From Christensenellaceae bacterium (GTDB taxonomy: Bacteria > Bacillota > Clostridia > Christensenellales > Aristaeellaceae), in NCBI GenBank assembly GCA_017881705.1, contig JADGQP010000004.1, positions 1 through 12,637 of the forward strand: DNA of 12,637 nt. The letters are read 5' to 3'. This document shows, piece after piece, positions 6,766 through 12,637 of this stretch (position 1 is its first letter; each line of letters opens with the position of its first letter). A model generated the notes under the pieces. The model made no database searches. It was given only the letters and a program-made list of their open reading frames with translations, and had not been told where the DNA came from. A program made the translations under genes and the position numbers.

Positions 6766-6809
6766 TTGTTCCCTCCGACCCGCCATGTTATAATAAGGGA
6801 CGAAAAGCC
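6747..6809. promoter_or_regulatory. Inverted-repeat operator candidate around the rpiB promoter
   Basis: GGCTTTTCGTCC (6747-6758) and GGACGAAAAGCC (6798-6809) are perfect 12-bp inverted repeats. The -35 and -10 elements lie between them, and the predicted transcription start falls in the right arm. A third copy of the TTTTCGTCC core lies upstream at 6680-6688 in the same orientation as the left arm. The layout fits a repressor that binds both sides of the promoter. The regulator is not identified. Confidence 0.55.
6766..6794 (+). promoter_or_regulatory. Extended -10 sigma-A promoter for rpiB
   Basis: A consensus TATAAT (6789-6794) is preceded by TG one base away (extended -10). TTGTTC (6766-6771) stands 17 bp upstream as a partial -35. 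Transcription should begin near 6801, giving an 85-base leader before the rpiB ATG. Confidence 0.8.
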
Positions 6810-6857
6810 GCGGACCAGCCCACATCGCGGGCAAGCCAATATTGTGGGCAAGTCCGC
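6810..6857 (+). promoter_or_regulatory. Structured 5' leader of rpiB
   Basis: GCGGAC (6810-6815) pairs with GTCCGC (6852-6857), and GCCCACA (6818-6824) with TGTGGGC (6843-6849). They are separated by a symmetric CA/AA internal loop and capped by an 18-base loop. The 13 base pairs form entirely inside the leader and end 12 bases before the AAAGGAAG ribosome site. There is no U-tract, so it is not a terminator. No known riboswitch class is recognised. Confidence 0.6.
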
Positions 6858-6885
6858 ACTCTGTACCGAAAGGAAGCGCAGCGCT

Positions 6886-7338
6886 ATGATCGCCATCGGT
6901 TGCGACCACGCCGGTATCGACCTGAAACCTCACGTTATCGCCGTGCTGGAAGAAATGGGCCTCCCTTATCAAGATTTCGGAACGTTTACCCGCGAGAGCG
7001 TGGACTATCCCGTTTATGGGGAGCTTGCGGCGCGCGCCGTAGCCAGCGGGGAATGCGACCGGGGAATCGTCATGTGCGGCACCGGCGTGGGCATCGGCAT
7101 CGCGGCCAACAAGGTACGCGGCGTCCGCTGCGCCATTTGCTCGGATTGCTATTCCGCCAAGATGAGCCGGGAGCATAACGACGCGAACATGCTAGCGCTG
7201 GGCGCGCGCGTGGTGGGCAGCGAACTGGCCAAGATGATCCTTCGCGTTTGGCTCACCTCCCAGTTCGACGGCGAACGCCACGCCCGCCGCGTGGGGCAGA
7301 TTACGACGCTGGATCAGGGCGGAACGCTGAAGCCGTAG
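6886..7338 (+). CDS. rpiB: Ribose-5-phosphate isomerase B
   Basis: A 150-residue cytosolic enzyme of the LacAB/RpiB family that interconverts ribose 5-phosphate and ribulose 5-phosphate in the pentose phosphate pathway. The ATG at 6886 is chosen because AAAGGAAG precedes it and the protein begins MIAIGCDHAG, the family N-terminus. Visible active-site features are D7-H8, catalytic C64 in the anion-hole segment MCGTGVGIGIAANK (63-76), H97 in SREHNDANML, and R131 and R135 near the C-terminus for phosphate binding. The Cys64 form is typical of true RpiB rather than LacA/LacB. Allose 6-phosphate or other sugar-phosphate activity is also known in this family. It is the first gene after the promoter at 6766-6794, with a hairpin terminator candidate after its stop. 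Confidence 0.95.
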   Translation: MIAIGCDHAGIDLKPHVIAVLEEMGLPYQDFGTFTRESVDYPVYGELAARAVASGECDRGIVMCGTGVGIGIAANKVRGVRCAICSDCYSAKMSREHNDANMLALGARVVGSELAKMILRVWLTSQFDGERHARRVGQITTLDQGGTLKP

Positions 7339-7360
7339 GTAGAGGAACGTTTAATCTTCA

Positions 7361-7384
7361 GGCGCGCCCGCGGACGCGCCTTTT
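7361..7384 (+). terminator. Probable rpiB terminator
   Basis: GGCGCG (7361-7366) pairs with CGCGCC (7375-7380) around a GC-rich centre that includes the palindrome CCGCGG, followed by TTTT. It starts 22 bp after the rpiB stop. The U-tract is short, so some readthrough into the transporter gene is likely. Confidence 0.55.
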
Positions 7385-7438
7385 CCATGAGCGAACCGCC
7401 GCCCGTCCGAACCTTGTCCGGAAAGAGGAACCGCTGAG

Positions 7439-8401
7439 ATGAGTAAATCGATTCGCGCCAACCTGCTGCTGCTTCTTACGGCGATGATCTGGGGCGTGGC
7501 CTTTGTGGCGCAGGATGTGGCCATGGATACCATGGAGCCCTTCACCTTCGGAGCCGCGCGGATGCTGATTGCCGCGCTGGTGCTGTTGCCCAGCATCCGC
7601 CTGCTGGATGTGCTGCAGCGCAAACGCGCCCACACGGGCGAGGAACCCCGCGCGGGCGCTTCGCAAGCGTTTCGGGATATGTCACCCGCGCAGAAGCGCA
7701 TGCTGCTGGTAAGCGGTGTATGCTGCGGCGTGGCGCTGTTTTTCGGCTCCACCCTGCAGCAGCTGGGCATTCGGGATACCTCGGCGGGCAAGGCGGGTTT
7801 CGTAACGGCGCTGTACATTGTGCTGGTACCCATCAGCGGCCTGTTTTTCAAGCGCACCGTACGGCGTACCGTGTGGTTCGCGGTAGGGCTTTGCATGGTG
7901 GGGTTGTTTTTACTTTGCGTCACCAACGCGTTCACCGTGGATGCGGGCGACGCGGAGCTGCTGCTGGGCGCGGTCGCCTATACCGCGCATATTCTGCTGA
8001 TCGACCATTTTTCTCCCAAGACCGATTGTGTGCGCATGAGTTGCCTGCAATTTTTCGTTACTTCGGCATTGTGCGCGGTGGTCATGCTTTTTACCGAGCA
8101 CCCTACTTTCAGCTCGCTGCTGCGTGGCTGGGTGCCGCTTTTATACGCGGGTGTGCTGAGCGGCGGCCTGGGTTACACGCTGCAAATCGTAGCCCAGCGG
8201 GACACCAGCCCGACTGTCGCCTCGCTGCTGATGAGCCTGGAGAGCGTTTTCGCGGTGGTAGCGCAATGGCTGATTTTAGGCGAACTGCTGACCTCCCGCG
8301 AATTGCTGGGCTGCGGGCTGATGCTGTGCGGCATCGTGCTTGCGCAGCTGCCCGCGCGCCGCGCGCGCGGGGCGGCGGGCCTGCGCAGCGGCGATTGTTA
8401 A
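7439..8401 (+). CDS. EamA-family (DMT superfamily) membrane transporter
   Basis: A 320-residue inner-membrane protein, with GGAAAGAGGAA about nine bases before the ATG. Ten hydrophobic segments are visible, near residues 8-26, 35-56, 86-106, 118-137, 143-161, 172-190, 203-219, 232-252, 262-282 and 287-305, forming two EamA repeats of five helices. The first repeat begins with the family hallmark LLTAMIWGVAFVAQ. The second ends with the conserved SPTVASLLMSLESVFAVVAQWLILGE pattern, whose Glu and Pro positions are typical of drug/metabolite exporters. A hydrophilic loop at 57-85 separates helices 2 and 3. The substrate cannot be read from the sequence; amino acids, nucleosides or metabolites are the usual ones. 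It is downstream of rpiB on the same strand. Confidence 0.9.
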   Translation: MSKSIRANLLLLLTAMIWGVAFVAQDVAMDTMEPFTFGAARMLIAALVLLPSIRLLDVLQRKRAHTGEEPRAGASQAFRDMSPAQKRMLLVSGVCCGVALFFGSTLQQLGIRDTSAGKAGFVTALYIVLVPISGLFFKRTVRRTVWFAVGLCMVGLFLLCVTNAFTVDAGDAELLLGAVAYTAHILLIDHFSPKTDCVRMSCLQFFVTSALCAVVMLFTEHPTFSSLLRGWVPLLYAGVLSGGLGYTLQIVAQRDTSPTVASLLMSLESVFAVVAQWLILGELLTSRELLGCGLMLCGIVLAQLPARRARGAAGLRSGDC

Positions 8402-8456
8402 TCGTATGGTCATATCGTTTTCACCCAACCGTCACTTTATAAAACTATGCTTCGTT

Positions 8457-8495
8457 CCGTGAATGTTGAGAGGTTCAACCTCCCCACCATCACGG
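8457..8495 (+). promoter_or_regulatory. Leader hairpins upstream of the small peptide gene
   Basis: CCGTGA (8457-8462) and TCACGG (8490-8495) are a perfect outer inverted repeat. Inside it, GTTGA (8465-8469) pairs with TCAAC (8475-8479). The outer arm ends where the ribosome site GGAAGGAGGG begins, so folding could hide or expose it. A possible TATAAA -10 box lies at 8438-8443 without a good -35. Confidence 0.45.
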
Positions 8496-8509
8496 AAGGA
8501 GGGTTTGGC

Positions 8510-8638
8510 ATGAAAACGAACAACAGTCCCGAGGCTTCCAAAAAGCCGTTGTTAGGCAAGGATGGCAAACCTGTTCCGACCGCTAACGGCGCAAAGCCGT
8601 CCCTCGGAAAAGAAACCCAGCCCAAGACGAAGGCTTGA
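8510..8638 (+). CDS. Small basic, disordered peptide (42 aa), unknown function
   Basis: The ATG at 8510 follows a very strong ribosome site (GGAAGGAGGG); an earlier in-frame ATG at 8447 has none. The product begins MKTNNSPEASKKPLLGKDG and has 42 residues, nine of them Lys against three acidic residues, with no Cys, no aromatic residue and no hydrophobic segment. It should be cytosolic and unfolded. KPLLGK and KPSLGK form an internal KPxLGK repeat about 17 residues apart. It stands alone between the transporter and a terminator that starts three bases after its stop, and a leader hairpin lies upstream. I recognise no family. The strong translation signals argue for a real gene; nucleic-acid or ribosome binding would be a guess from its charge. 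Confidence 0.65.
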   Translation: MKTNNSPEASKKPLLGKDGKPVPTANGAKPSLGKETQPKTKA

Positions 8639-8640
8639 CC

Positions 8641-8685
8641 CTGAAAAAGAAAAGCCGCAGCGCATATGCGCCGCGGCTTTTTCAG
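8641..8685. terminator. Strong bidirectional terminator
   Basis: The stem AAAGCCGC-A-GCGCAT with ATGCGC-C-GCGGCTTT (8651-8680) has one A/C mismatch. It carries A-runs before and TTTTT after it, and outer CTGAAAAA/TTTTTCAG can extend the pairing. On the minus strand the stem is followed by TTTTCTTTTT. It lies between the convergent small-peptide gene and the polysaccharide operon and can end transcription from both sides. Confidence 0.9.
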
Positions 8686-8779
8686 TAGCAAGAACAGGTT
8701 GCCTGAATTGTTTTTCGATTCTTCGCGTAGGATGTTTCAGCCATAACACGGTTCAATCTGCTGTTACACAGCGTGACGC

Positions 8780-9220
8780 TTATGGATTTTTTGGATATCG
8801 TGCCTTTTCCTGACGCAGGACGCTTCGGAATTTCCAGCCGTTTTGTTTGGCGGCAGTTTCGGCAATGCTGGCAAGTTCGCCCAGGTTCACGTTCAACTCC
8901 GCGGTTTTCCCCTCCGGCCCATACTGAACCAACCGAACCTTGCGAAACAGGGTCGCACCTGTTTGGACGGAACTCTCCGACTCGCTGCCAAACGAAAGGC
9001 CGCCGCCGCTTTCGGTGGTTTTCTGCCACAGATAAACGGTTTGCTCCTCCTCATTGGCCAATATAAACGCGTCGTAGACGAACTTTTTGCGGCCGATGCT
9101 CCAGCCGGCGTTGAGAAACTCGGCGTGAATTTCCACGTCCGCATTCTGTTCCCGGGTAATGGGTACACCCAGTTTTTGATAAGCCTGAACAATCTGCTCC
9201 ACAATCTGCTGCCGAATCAT
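8780..9220 (-). CDS. Hypothetical protein, last gene of the polysaccharide operon
   Basis: A 146-residue protein. The ATG at 9220 is chosen for the AAAGGGG eight bases upstream; the frame is open further but has no other ribosome site. It begins MIRQQIVEQIVQAYQKLGVP, an amphipathic helix, followed by alternating beta-like stretches (FVYDAFILANEEEQTVYLWQKT, then KVRLVQYG, then TAELNVNLGEL) and a final helix (ELASIAETAAKQNGW). A Ser/Gly-rich stretch (SGGGLSFGSESESS) lies in the middle. There is no signal peptide, membrane segment or Cys; it appears to be a small soluble alpha/beta protein. I do not recognise the family. It lies 96 bp after the glycosyltransferase gene without an intervening terminator, so it is probably co-transcribed. 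Confidence 0.75.
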   Translation of the reverse strand: MIRQQIVEQIVQAYQKLGVPITREQNADVEIHAEFLNAGWSIGRKKFVYDAFILANEEEQTVYLWQKTTESGGGLSFGSESESSVQTGATLFRKVRLVQYGPEGKTAELNVNLGELASIAETAAKQNGWKFRSVLRQEKARYPKNP

Positions 9221-9316
9221 GCGAAATGCCCCTTTCGCTTCTGCCGCGGCTGGGCGGCGTCGGTCGGTCGTAGCCATACACCATGCGTCGACCTTCGGCG
9301 GGAGCCTGATTGCCGC

Positions 9317-10336
9317 TTAGAAGCGAATGATCTTCCGTACGAAACGATAACCGCCCACCAGCGTACGCCGGCCGGTTTCGCCCTGTGGCGAAGCCACGTA
9401 GCCAAGGGGATGATGGCGCAATTTTTGGTAAAAATCTTCATCAAAATCACGGATCGCTTTCCACATGTGCTGGTTCATGGCCAGGCTTTCCTCCGTGTTC
9501 TTAATAAACTGCAGCGCGGACGTGGTCGCCAGCAGACCCGCGCAGTTGTTGATCATGTACCCGCACAGGGTTTTTGGCAGAGCTTTAAGCTGCTTGAGCG
9601 TATAGGTGGTGGCCACCTGCTCGGTAATCAGGCTGATCTGGTCGAGCCTGCGCAAAATATTCTGCTCGGCGATGGATTGATCGGCACGGCCGATGAAATA
9701 ACCGTATAGCGGGCGATCCAGAAAATATACCCGCTTGGTATAGGGCAAAGGCTGGTAGATGTAAAGATTGTCCTCATAAAAAGTATGCTCGGGAAGCACA
9801 AGCGGTATATCCCTAAGCAGTTGGGTGCGGTAGGCCAGCGAGTGGATCATAAACTGCTTATGTACCGGAAAACGGCGCATTTCTTCCCAGGTCTGCACCT
9901 GGTCGGGCTTCATGGCTACGCGGTAGTTAACTGAAAACACCGCTTCGTGGCCGGTCTGGTCGTACACATAATTGTTCACGATCAGGTCAATCTGGTTATC
10001 CGGGGCGGAATAGCGCTCCAGCACGCCAAGCAGCGCAAGCAGCGATTCTTTATCCAGCCGGTCGTCGGAATCCACGACCTTGAAATAGAGACCCAGCGCG
10101 TTGCGTAAGCCCTGGTTGATGCCCGCGCCGTGCCCGCCGTTGGGCTGATGAATCACCCGCACGATGCCCGGGCAGCGCGCGGCGTAACGGTCCGCGATGG
10201 CGCCGGTTTCATCCGTGGAACCGTCGTCGATAATCACCACGTCCATCGCGTCGCCGCCGGGCAGCAGTGAATCGACGCAGCGCTCCATATAGGCGGCCGA
10301 GTTATAACAGGGTACGGTTACCGTAAGCAGTTTCAT
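9317..10336 (-). CDS. Family 2 glycosyltransferase (GT-A fold)
   Basis: A 339-residue cytosolic or membrane-associated transferase. The ATG at 10336 is preferred over a TTG two codons earlier because AGGAAAGGG stands seven bases before it. The N-terminal GT-A domain shows TVTVPCYNSAAYMERCVDSL (5-24), the nucleotide-binding VVIIDDGSTDETG (33-45), HQPNGGHGAGINQGLRNALG and the metal-binding DSDD (89-92). A later FYEDN supplies the probable catalytic acid region. The C-terminal half (EQVATTYTLKQLKAL onward) is helical, with no clear membrane segment. It lies 48 bp after glf, so it may use UDP-galactofuranose or add a neighbouring sugar to a lipid-linked glycan; donor and acceptor cannot be read from the sequence. 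Confidence 0.88.
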   Translation of the reverse strand: MKLLTVTVPCYNSAAYMERCVDSLLPGGDAMDVVIIDDGSTDETGAIADRYAARCPGIVRVIHQPNGGHGAGINQGLRNALGLYFKVVDSDDRLDKESLLALLGVLERYSAPDNQIDLIVNNYVYDQTGHEAVFSVNYRVAMKPDQVQTWEEMRRFPVHKQFMIHSLAYRTQLLRDIPLVLPEHTFYEDNLYIYQPLPYTKRVYFLDRPLYGYFIGRADQSIAEQNILRRLDQISLITEQVATTYTLKQLKALPKTLCGYMINNCAGLLATTSALQFIKNTEESLAMNQHMWKAIRDFDEDFYQKLRHHPLGYVASPQGETGRRTLVGGYRFVRKIIRF

Positions 10337-10384
10337 GGCCAAACCCTTTCCTTGCTGGAATAGAATCCCCGGCGGGCGCGTATA

Positions 10385-11530
10385 TCAGCCGCGCCCCAGC
10401 AGCGCGCGCCCTGTTTCCAGCGCACGGCCGATGATCGTATCCATATTATAGTACTTATATTCCGCCAAACGACCCAGTAGCGTCAGATTTTTACATTTGT
10501 CTGCCTGCGCGCGGTAGGCCGCGTAGCGCTCCCCGCTTTCACGCTCGGGGATCGGGTAATAGGGGATATCCCCCTCGCGGCAGGCGCGCGGATATTCCCG
10601 CGCGATGGTCGTAACCCCGCGAAGTTGCTGCCCTGTGAGCTTTTTAAACTCCGTGATGCGGGTATAGGGTTCGTCCACGGTATAGTTCACCACGCCCACG
10701 GGCTGGTAACTGTCAACAGGCAGGGTTTCAAACTGAAAATCGAGCGTCCGGTAGGGCAGCCGCCCCAGCCGATACCCCATCAGCTCATCCAGCGCGCCGG
10801 TATAGATGACCGGCTCCCGGCAAAGATCGCCGTCCAGCCGCAGTTCGCTGCCTTCCAGCGTAAACCGCTCGCAGGCGTTACGGTTCAGCTCCACATGAAT
10901 GCGCGGATGGTCAAGCATACGTTCAAACAAGGCGGTATAGCCATCCGCGGGCATTCCCTGGTACGGGTCCTGGAAATAGCGGCAATCTTCGCCTACGATC
11001 ACTGGCACGCGCGCCATGGCGGCGGGGTCCAGCGCGTCGGGCGCCACGCCCCACTGTTTAAGGGTATAAAAGCGAAAGACATTCTCGTACACATATTGAG
11101 CCAGCTCGTTTAGTTCCGGCTCCGTACGCGCCAGCAGATCCAGTATGCTTACGCGCGCGCCCGCGCCAAACGCCTCCGTAAGGCTTTTTTCCATTTCCGC
11201 GGCGCGCGGTGCGGCGTAGGTCATGCGCAGGGACAGCAGGTTAAACGGTACGGGCACAAGCTGGCCGTGCACGCTCGCCAGCACCTTGTGTTCCAGCGGG
11301 TACCAATCGGTGAAACGGCTTAAAAACGCATACGCGGCCGCATCTTTCGTGTGGAAAATATGGGGGCCATAGCGGTGCACCAGCACGCCCGCAGCGTCCG
11401 GCTCATCGTAGGCGTTGCCAGCCACCTGCGCCCTGCTTTCTAAAACCGTTACGTCGGCATTTCCGCTTTCCGCAAGCACTCGCGCCAACGCGCAGCCGGC
11501 CGGTCCCGCCCCGACGATCCAATACCGCAT
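10385..11530 (-). CDS. glf: UDP-galactopyranose mutase
   Basis: A 381-residue flavoenzyme that converts UDP-galactopyranose to UDP-galactofuranose, the donor for galactofuranose in surface glycans. The ATG at 11530 places the protein at MRYWIVGAGPAG; a GTG three codons earlier is also possible, since AGGAAAGG can serve either. Visible features are the FAD-binding GAGPAG (7-12), the family motif RYGPHIFHT near residue 55, a YTLKQWG segment, TRITEFKKLTG, and the C-terminal GRLAEYKYYNMD with LGRLAEYKYYNM-type flavin contact. The arginines and tyrosines expected to bind the diphosphate are present in these segments. The length matches bacterial Glf. It is flanked by two glycosyltransferases in the same direction, the usual Galf-glycan arrangement. 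Confidence 0.96.
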   Translation of the reverse strand: MRYWIVGAGPAGCALARVLAESGNADVTVLESRAQVAGNAYDEPDAAGVLVHRYGPHIFHTKDAAAYAFLSRFTDWYPLEHKVLASVHGQLVPVPFNLLSLRMTYAAPRAAEMEKSLTEAFGAGARVSILDLLARTEPELNELAQYVYENVFRFYTLKQWGVAPDALDPAAMARVPVIVGEDCRYFQDPYQGMPADGYTALFERMLDHPRIHVELNRNACERFTLEGSELRLDGDLCREPVIYTGALDELMGYRLGRLPYRTLDFQFETLPVDSYQPVGVVNYTVDEPYTRITEFKKLTGQQLRGVTTIAREYPRACREGDIPYYPIPERESGERYAAYRAQADKCKNLTLLGRLAEYKYYNMDTIIGRALETGRALLGRG

Positions 11531-11575
11531 CGCTTCCACCCTTTCCTGTTGATACAGAAGCGCCCGAACCCACGG

Positions 11576-11767
11576 TTACGCTCCCGACAGCAATGTATAC
11601 AACAAAGCGCCCGGCAGGCCGGACGCGACAAACGCCCTGCCCAGCCGGACGCGGAGGGTTATCTGTTCAAAATCCCGGTACCTCCGGGCGCAAGGCGCGT
11701 TAAAACGTGGCGCGCTTGCCGCGCGCTCCCGCGGAGTGGGCAAGGGAACACCGCGTTTGTTTGCCAT
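11576..11767 (-). CDS. Doubtful 63-codon ORF between glycosyltransferase and glf
   Basis: The ATG at 11767 begins 13 bases after the preceding glycosyltransferase stop and has GAGG six bases upstream. The product starts MANKRGVPLPTPRERAA, is rich in Arg and Ala (pI clearly basic), and ends in a short hydrophobic stretch GLPGALLYTLLSGA. I recognise no family. Against it, the same stretch forms terminator-like hairpins (GCGCGC-GGCAA-GCGCGC, and CCCGG-AGGTA-CCGGG followed by ATTTT on the minus strand), so the 240-bp gap could instead be an untranslated spacer. Confidence 0.3.
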   Translation of the reverse strand: MANKRGVPLPTPRERAASAPRFNAPCARRYRDFEQITLRVRLGRAFVASGLPGALLYTLLSGA

Positions 11768-11780
11768 ATCAAGCCTCGCT

Positions 11781-12637
11781 TCAAACGGGAAAGCTGTTTT
11801 CCGGTGAGTTCAGGTTCTGGCCGGCTGTGTCCGTACACGGGTTATACAGGCAGCCTTCATGCGCCGCGTTGATCTTATGCGTGGTTTTAACCCAAACCTT
11901 CTGGTAGCGGAAACGGAACAACCCCCACACCTGCGCGACGGCCACGATTACCGTGTTCAGGGCAAGGCTGACGACGTTCCTTACCAGCGACAGCGGCGTA
12001 AAACGCTGGTTGTTGTCCAGCCAATCCGCCACATAAAACAGCAAGATAAATGTGTACAGAAAGACGAGCATACTTGGGTAGTTGACGATAATCCAATCGT
12101 GGAAGGTAATGGCGGTACTGCCCGACGGCACCAGCCCCGTCCAGGTGAAAATCTGCAAAACAAAGCCCAACACAAGCTGAATCACCAGGATGATAAAGGG
12201 CGTCAGGCTGTACACATACAGGAATGTGCTTAAAAATTCGCCAAAACCGATGCGTTTTTCCCGAAGTGCGCGAAAAATACGGGTCGTGTTTTTGAAACAG
12301 ACAAACCAGTGCCCCTGCGCCCAACGGATGCGCTGCCGCAGGCTTGCCCGCCAGAAGGTGGGCTTTTCGTCGTAGATGCGTACGTTGTTGTTCCACAAAA
12401 TGCGCTTGCCTTCGCAGGTGGCCTCCACTTGCAGCTCAAAGTCCTCCGTAAGCGACATGGCCGTCCAACCGCCGCGATTTTCCAGGTAGTTCGCGCGTAC
12501 CGCGAACCCGGTGCCGCCGATGACACAGTTGATGCCGATGCGGCTTTTGGCGTATTGGAAAAAGCGGTTGGTGATCGTGTAGCTCATGTAGTAATAAAGC
12601 GCAACCAGACCCTTTTTATTTTTGCAGCCCAGATAAC
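11781..12637 (-). CDS. Membrane-bound processive family 2 glycosyltransferase, partial
   Basis: The last 284 codons of a gene whose 5' end lies beyond the right edge; the frame is open to the window end. It shows the C-terminal half of the GT2 catalytic domain: VIGGTGFAVRANYLEN, the TED motif in SLTEDFELQVEA (base for acceptor activation), and QRIRWAQGHW, the Q(R)xxRW motif that binds the growing chain in cellulose, hyaluronan and poly-GlcNAc synthases. Three to four membrane helices follow (FLSTFLYVYSLTPFIILVIQ onward; MLVFLYTFILLFYVADWL; VVSLALNTVIVAVAQVWGLF). It is probably a processive or bactoprenol-linked polysaccharide synthase at the inner membrane. A hydrophilic tail ends SPENSFPV. 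It opens the visible operon with glf and the second transferase. Confidence 0.9.
   Translation of the reverse strand, partial: YLGCKNKKGLVALYYYMSYTITNRFFQYAKSRIGINCVIGGTGFAVRANYLENRGGWTAMSLTEDFELQVEATCEGKRILWNNNVRIYDEKPTFWRASLRQRIRWAQGHWFVCFKNTTRIFRALREKRIGFGEFLSTFLYVYSLTPFIILVIQLVLGFVLQIFTWTGLVPSGSTAITFHDWIIVNYPSMLVFLYTFILLFYVADWLDNNQRFTPLSLVRNVVSLALNTVIVAVAQVWGLFRFRYQKVWVKTTHKINAAHEGCLYNPCTDTAGQNLNSPENSFPV

Noticed and set aside
6375..6896. Minus-strand 173-codon open frame across the junction and the rpiB promoter.
   Set aside because: It runs through the rpiB promoter and leader and ends inside the palindrome, has a basic low-complexity composition (many Arg and Pro) and lacks a ribosome site; high GC makes long chance frames common.
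1..12637. tRNA genes, rRNA, CRISPR arrays, transposases or toxin-antitoxin pairs.
   Set aside because: I looked for cloverleaf-like arms with TTCGA loops, regularly spaced repeats and transposase or nuclease motifs, and saw none that held up.

Overview
The window looks like a piece of a GC-rich Gram-positive (Firmicutes/Clostridia-type) chromosome. This is inferred from purine-rich Shine-Dalgarno sites before nearly every gene, the SPP1/PBSX-like phage head genes, the type of EamA transporter, and a Glf plus glycosyltransferase surface-polysaccharide locus. I cannot name the species.

Region 1 (1-6219, all on the minus strand) is a phage head module. Read in transcription order it encodes small terminase, large terminase, portal, scaffold, major capsid protein and three head-completion/neck proteins; the last gene runs off the left edge. 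Together these package DNA, build the procapsid and join head to tail. The genes are tightly packed, except for two gaps that each contain a strong hairpin: a terminator-like one after the portal gene (2888-2918) and a GNRA-capped one between two connector genes (596-626). No integrase, repressor, replication or lysis gene is visible, and no minor head protein lies between portal and scaffold.

Region 2 (6220-6885) is the junction between phage and host genes. It starts with a ~157-bp imperfect palindrome with 12-bp perfect terminal inverted repeats (a MITE-like or REP-like element), 17 bp upstream of the small-terminase start. About 370 bp without a convincing gene follow, containing two stable hairpins and G-runs. 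Next comes a good extended -10 promoter for rpiB, flanked by 12-bp inverted repeats, and a structured 5' leader.

Region 3 (6886-8640, plus strand) holds rpiB (ribose-5-phosphate isomerase B), a ten-helix EamA-type transporter, and a 42-residue basic peptide. The region closes with a strong bidirectional terminator.

Region 4 (8780-12637, minus strand) is an operon-like surface-polysaccharide cluster. In transcription order it has a membrane-bound processive GT2 glycosyltransferase (partial), an uncertain 63-codon ORF, UDP-galactopyranose mutase (glf), a cytosolic GT2 glycosyltransferase and an unrecognised 146-residue protein. Glf supplies UDP-galactofuranose, so the product is probably a galactofuranose-containing glycan. 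The unusual content is concentrated in the non-coding structures of region 2, in the hairpins inside the phage operon, and in the tiny peptide gene.
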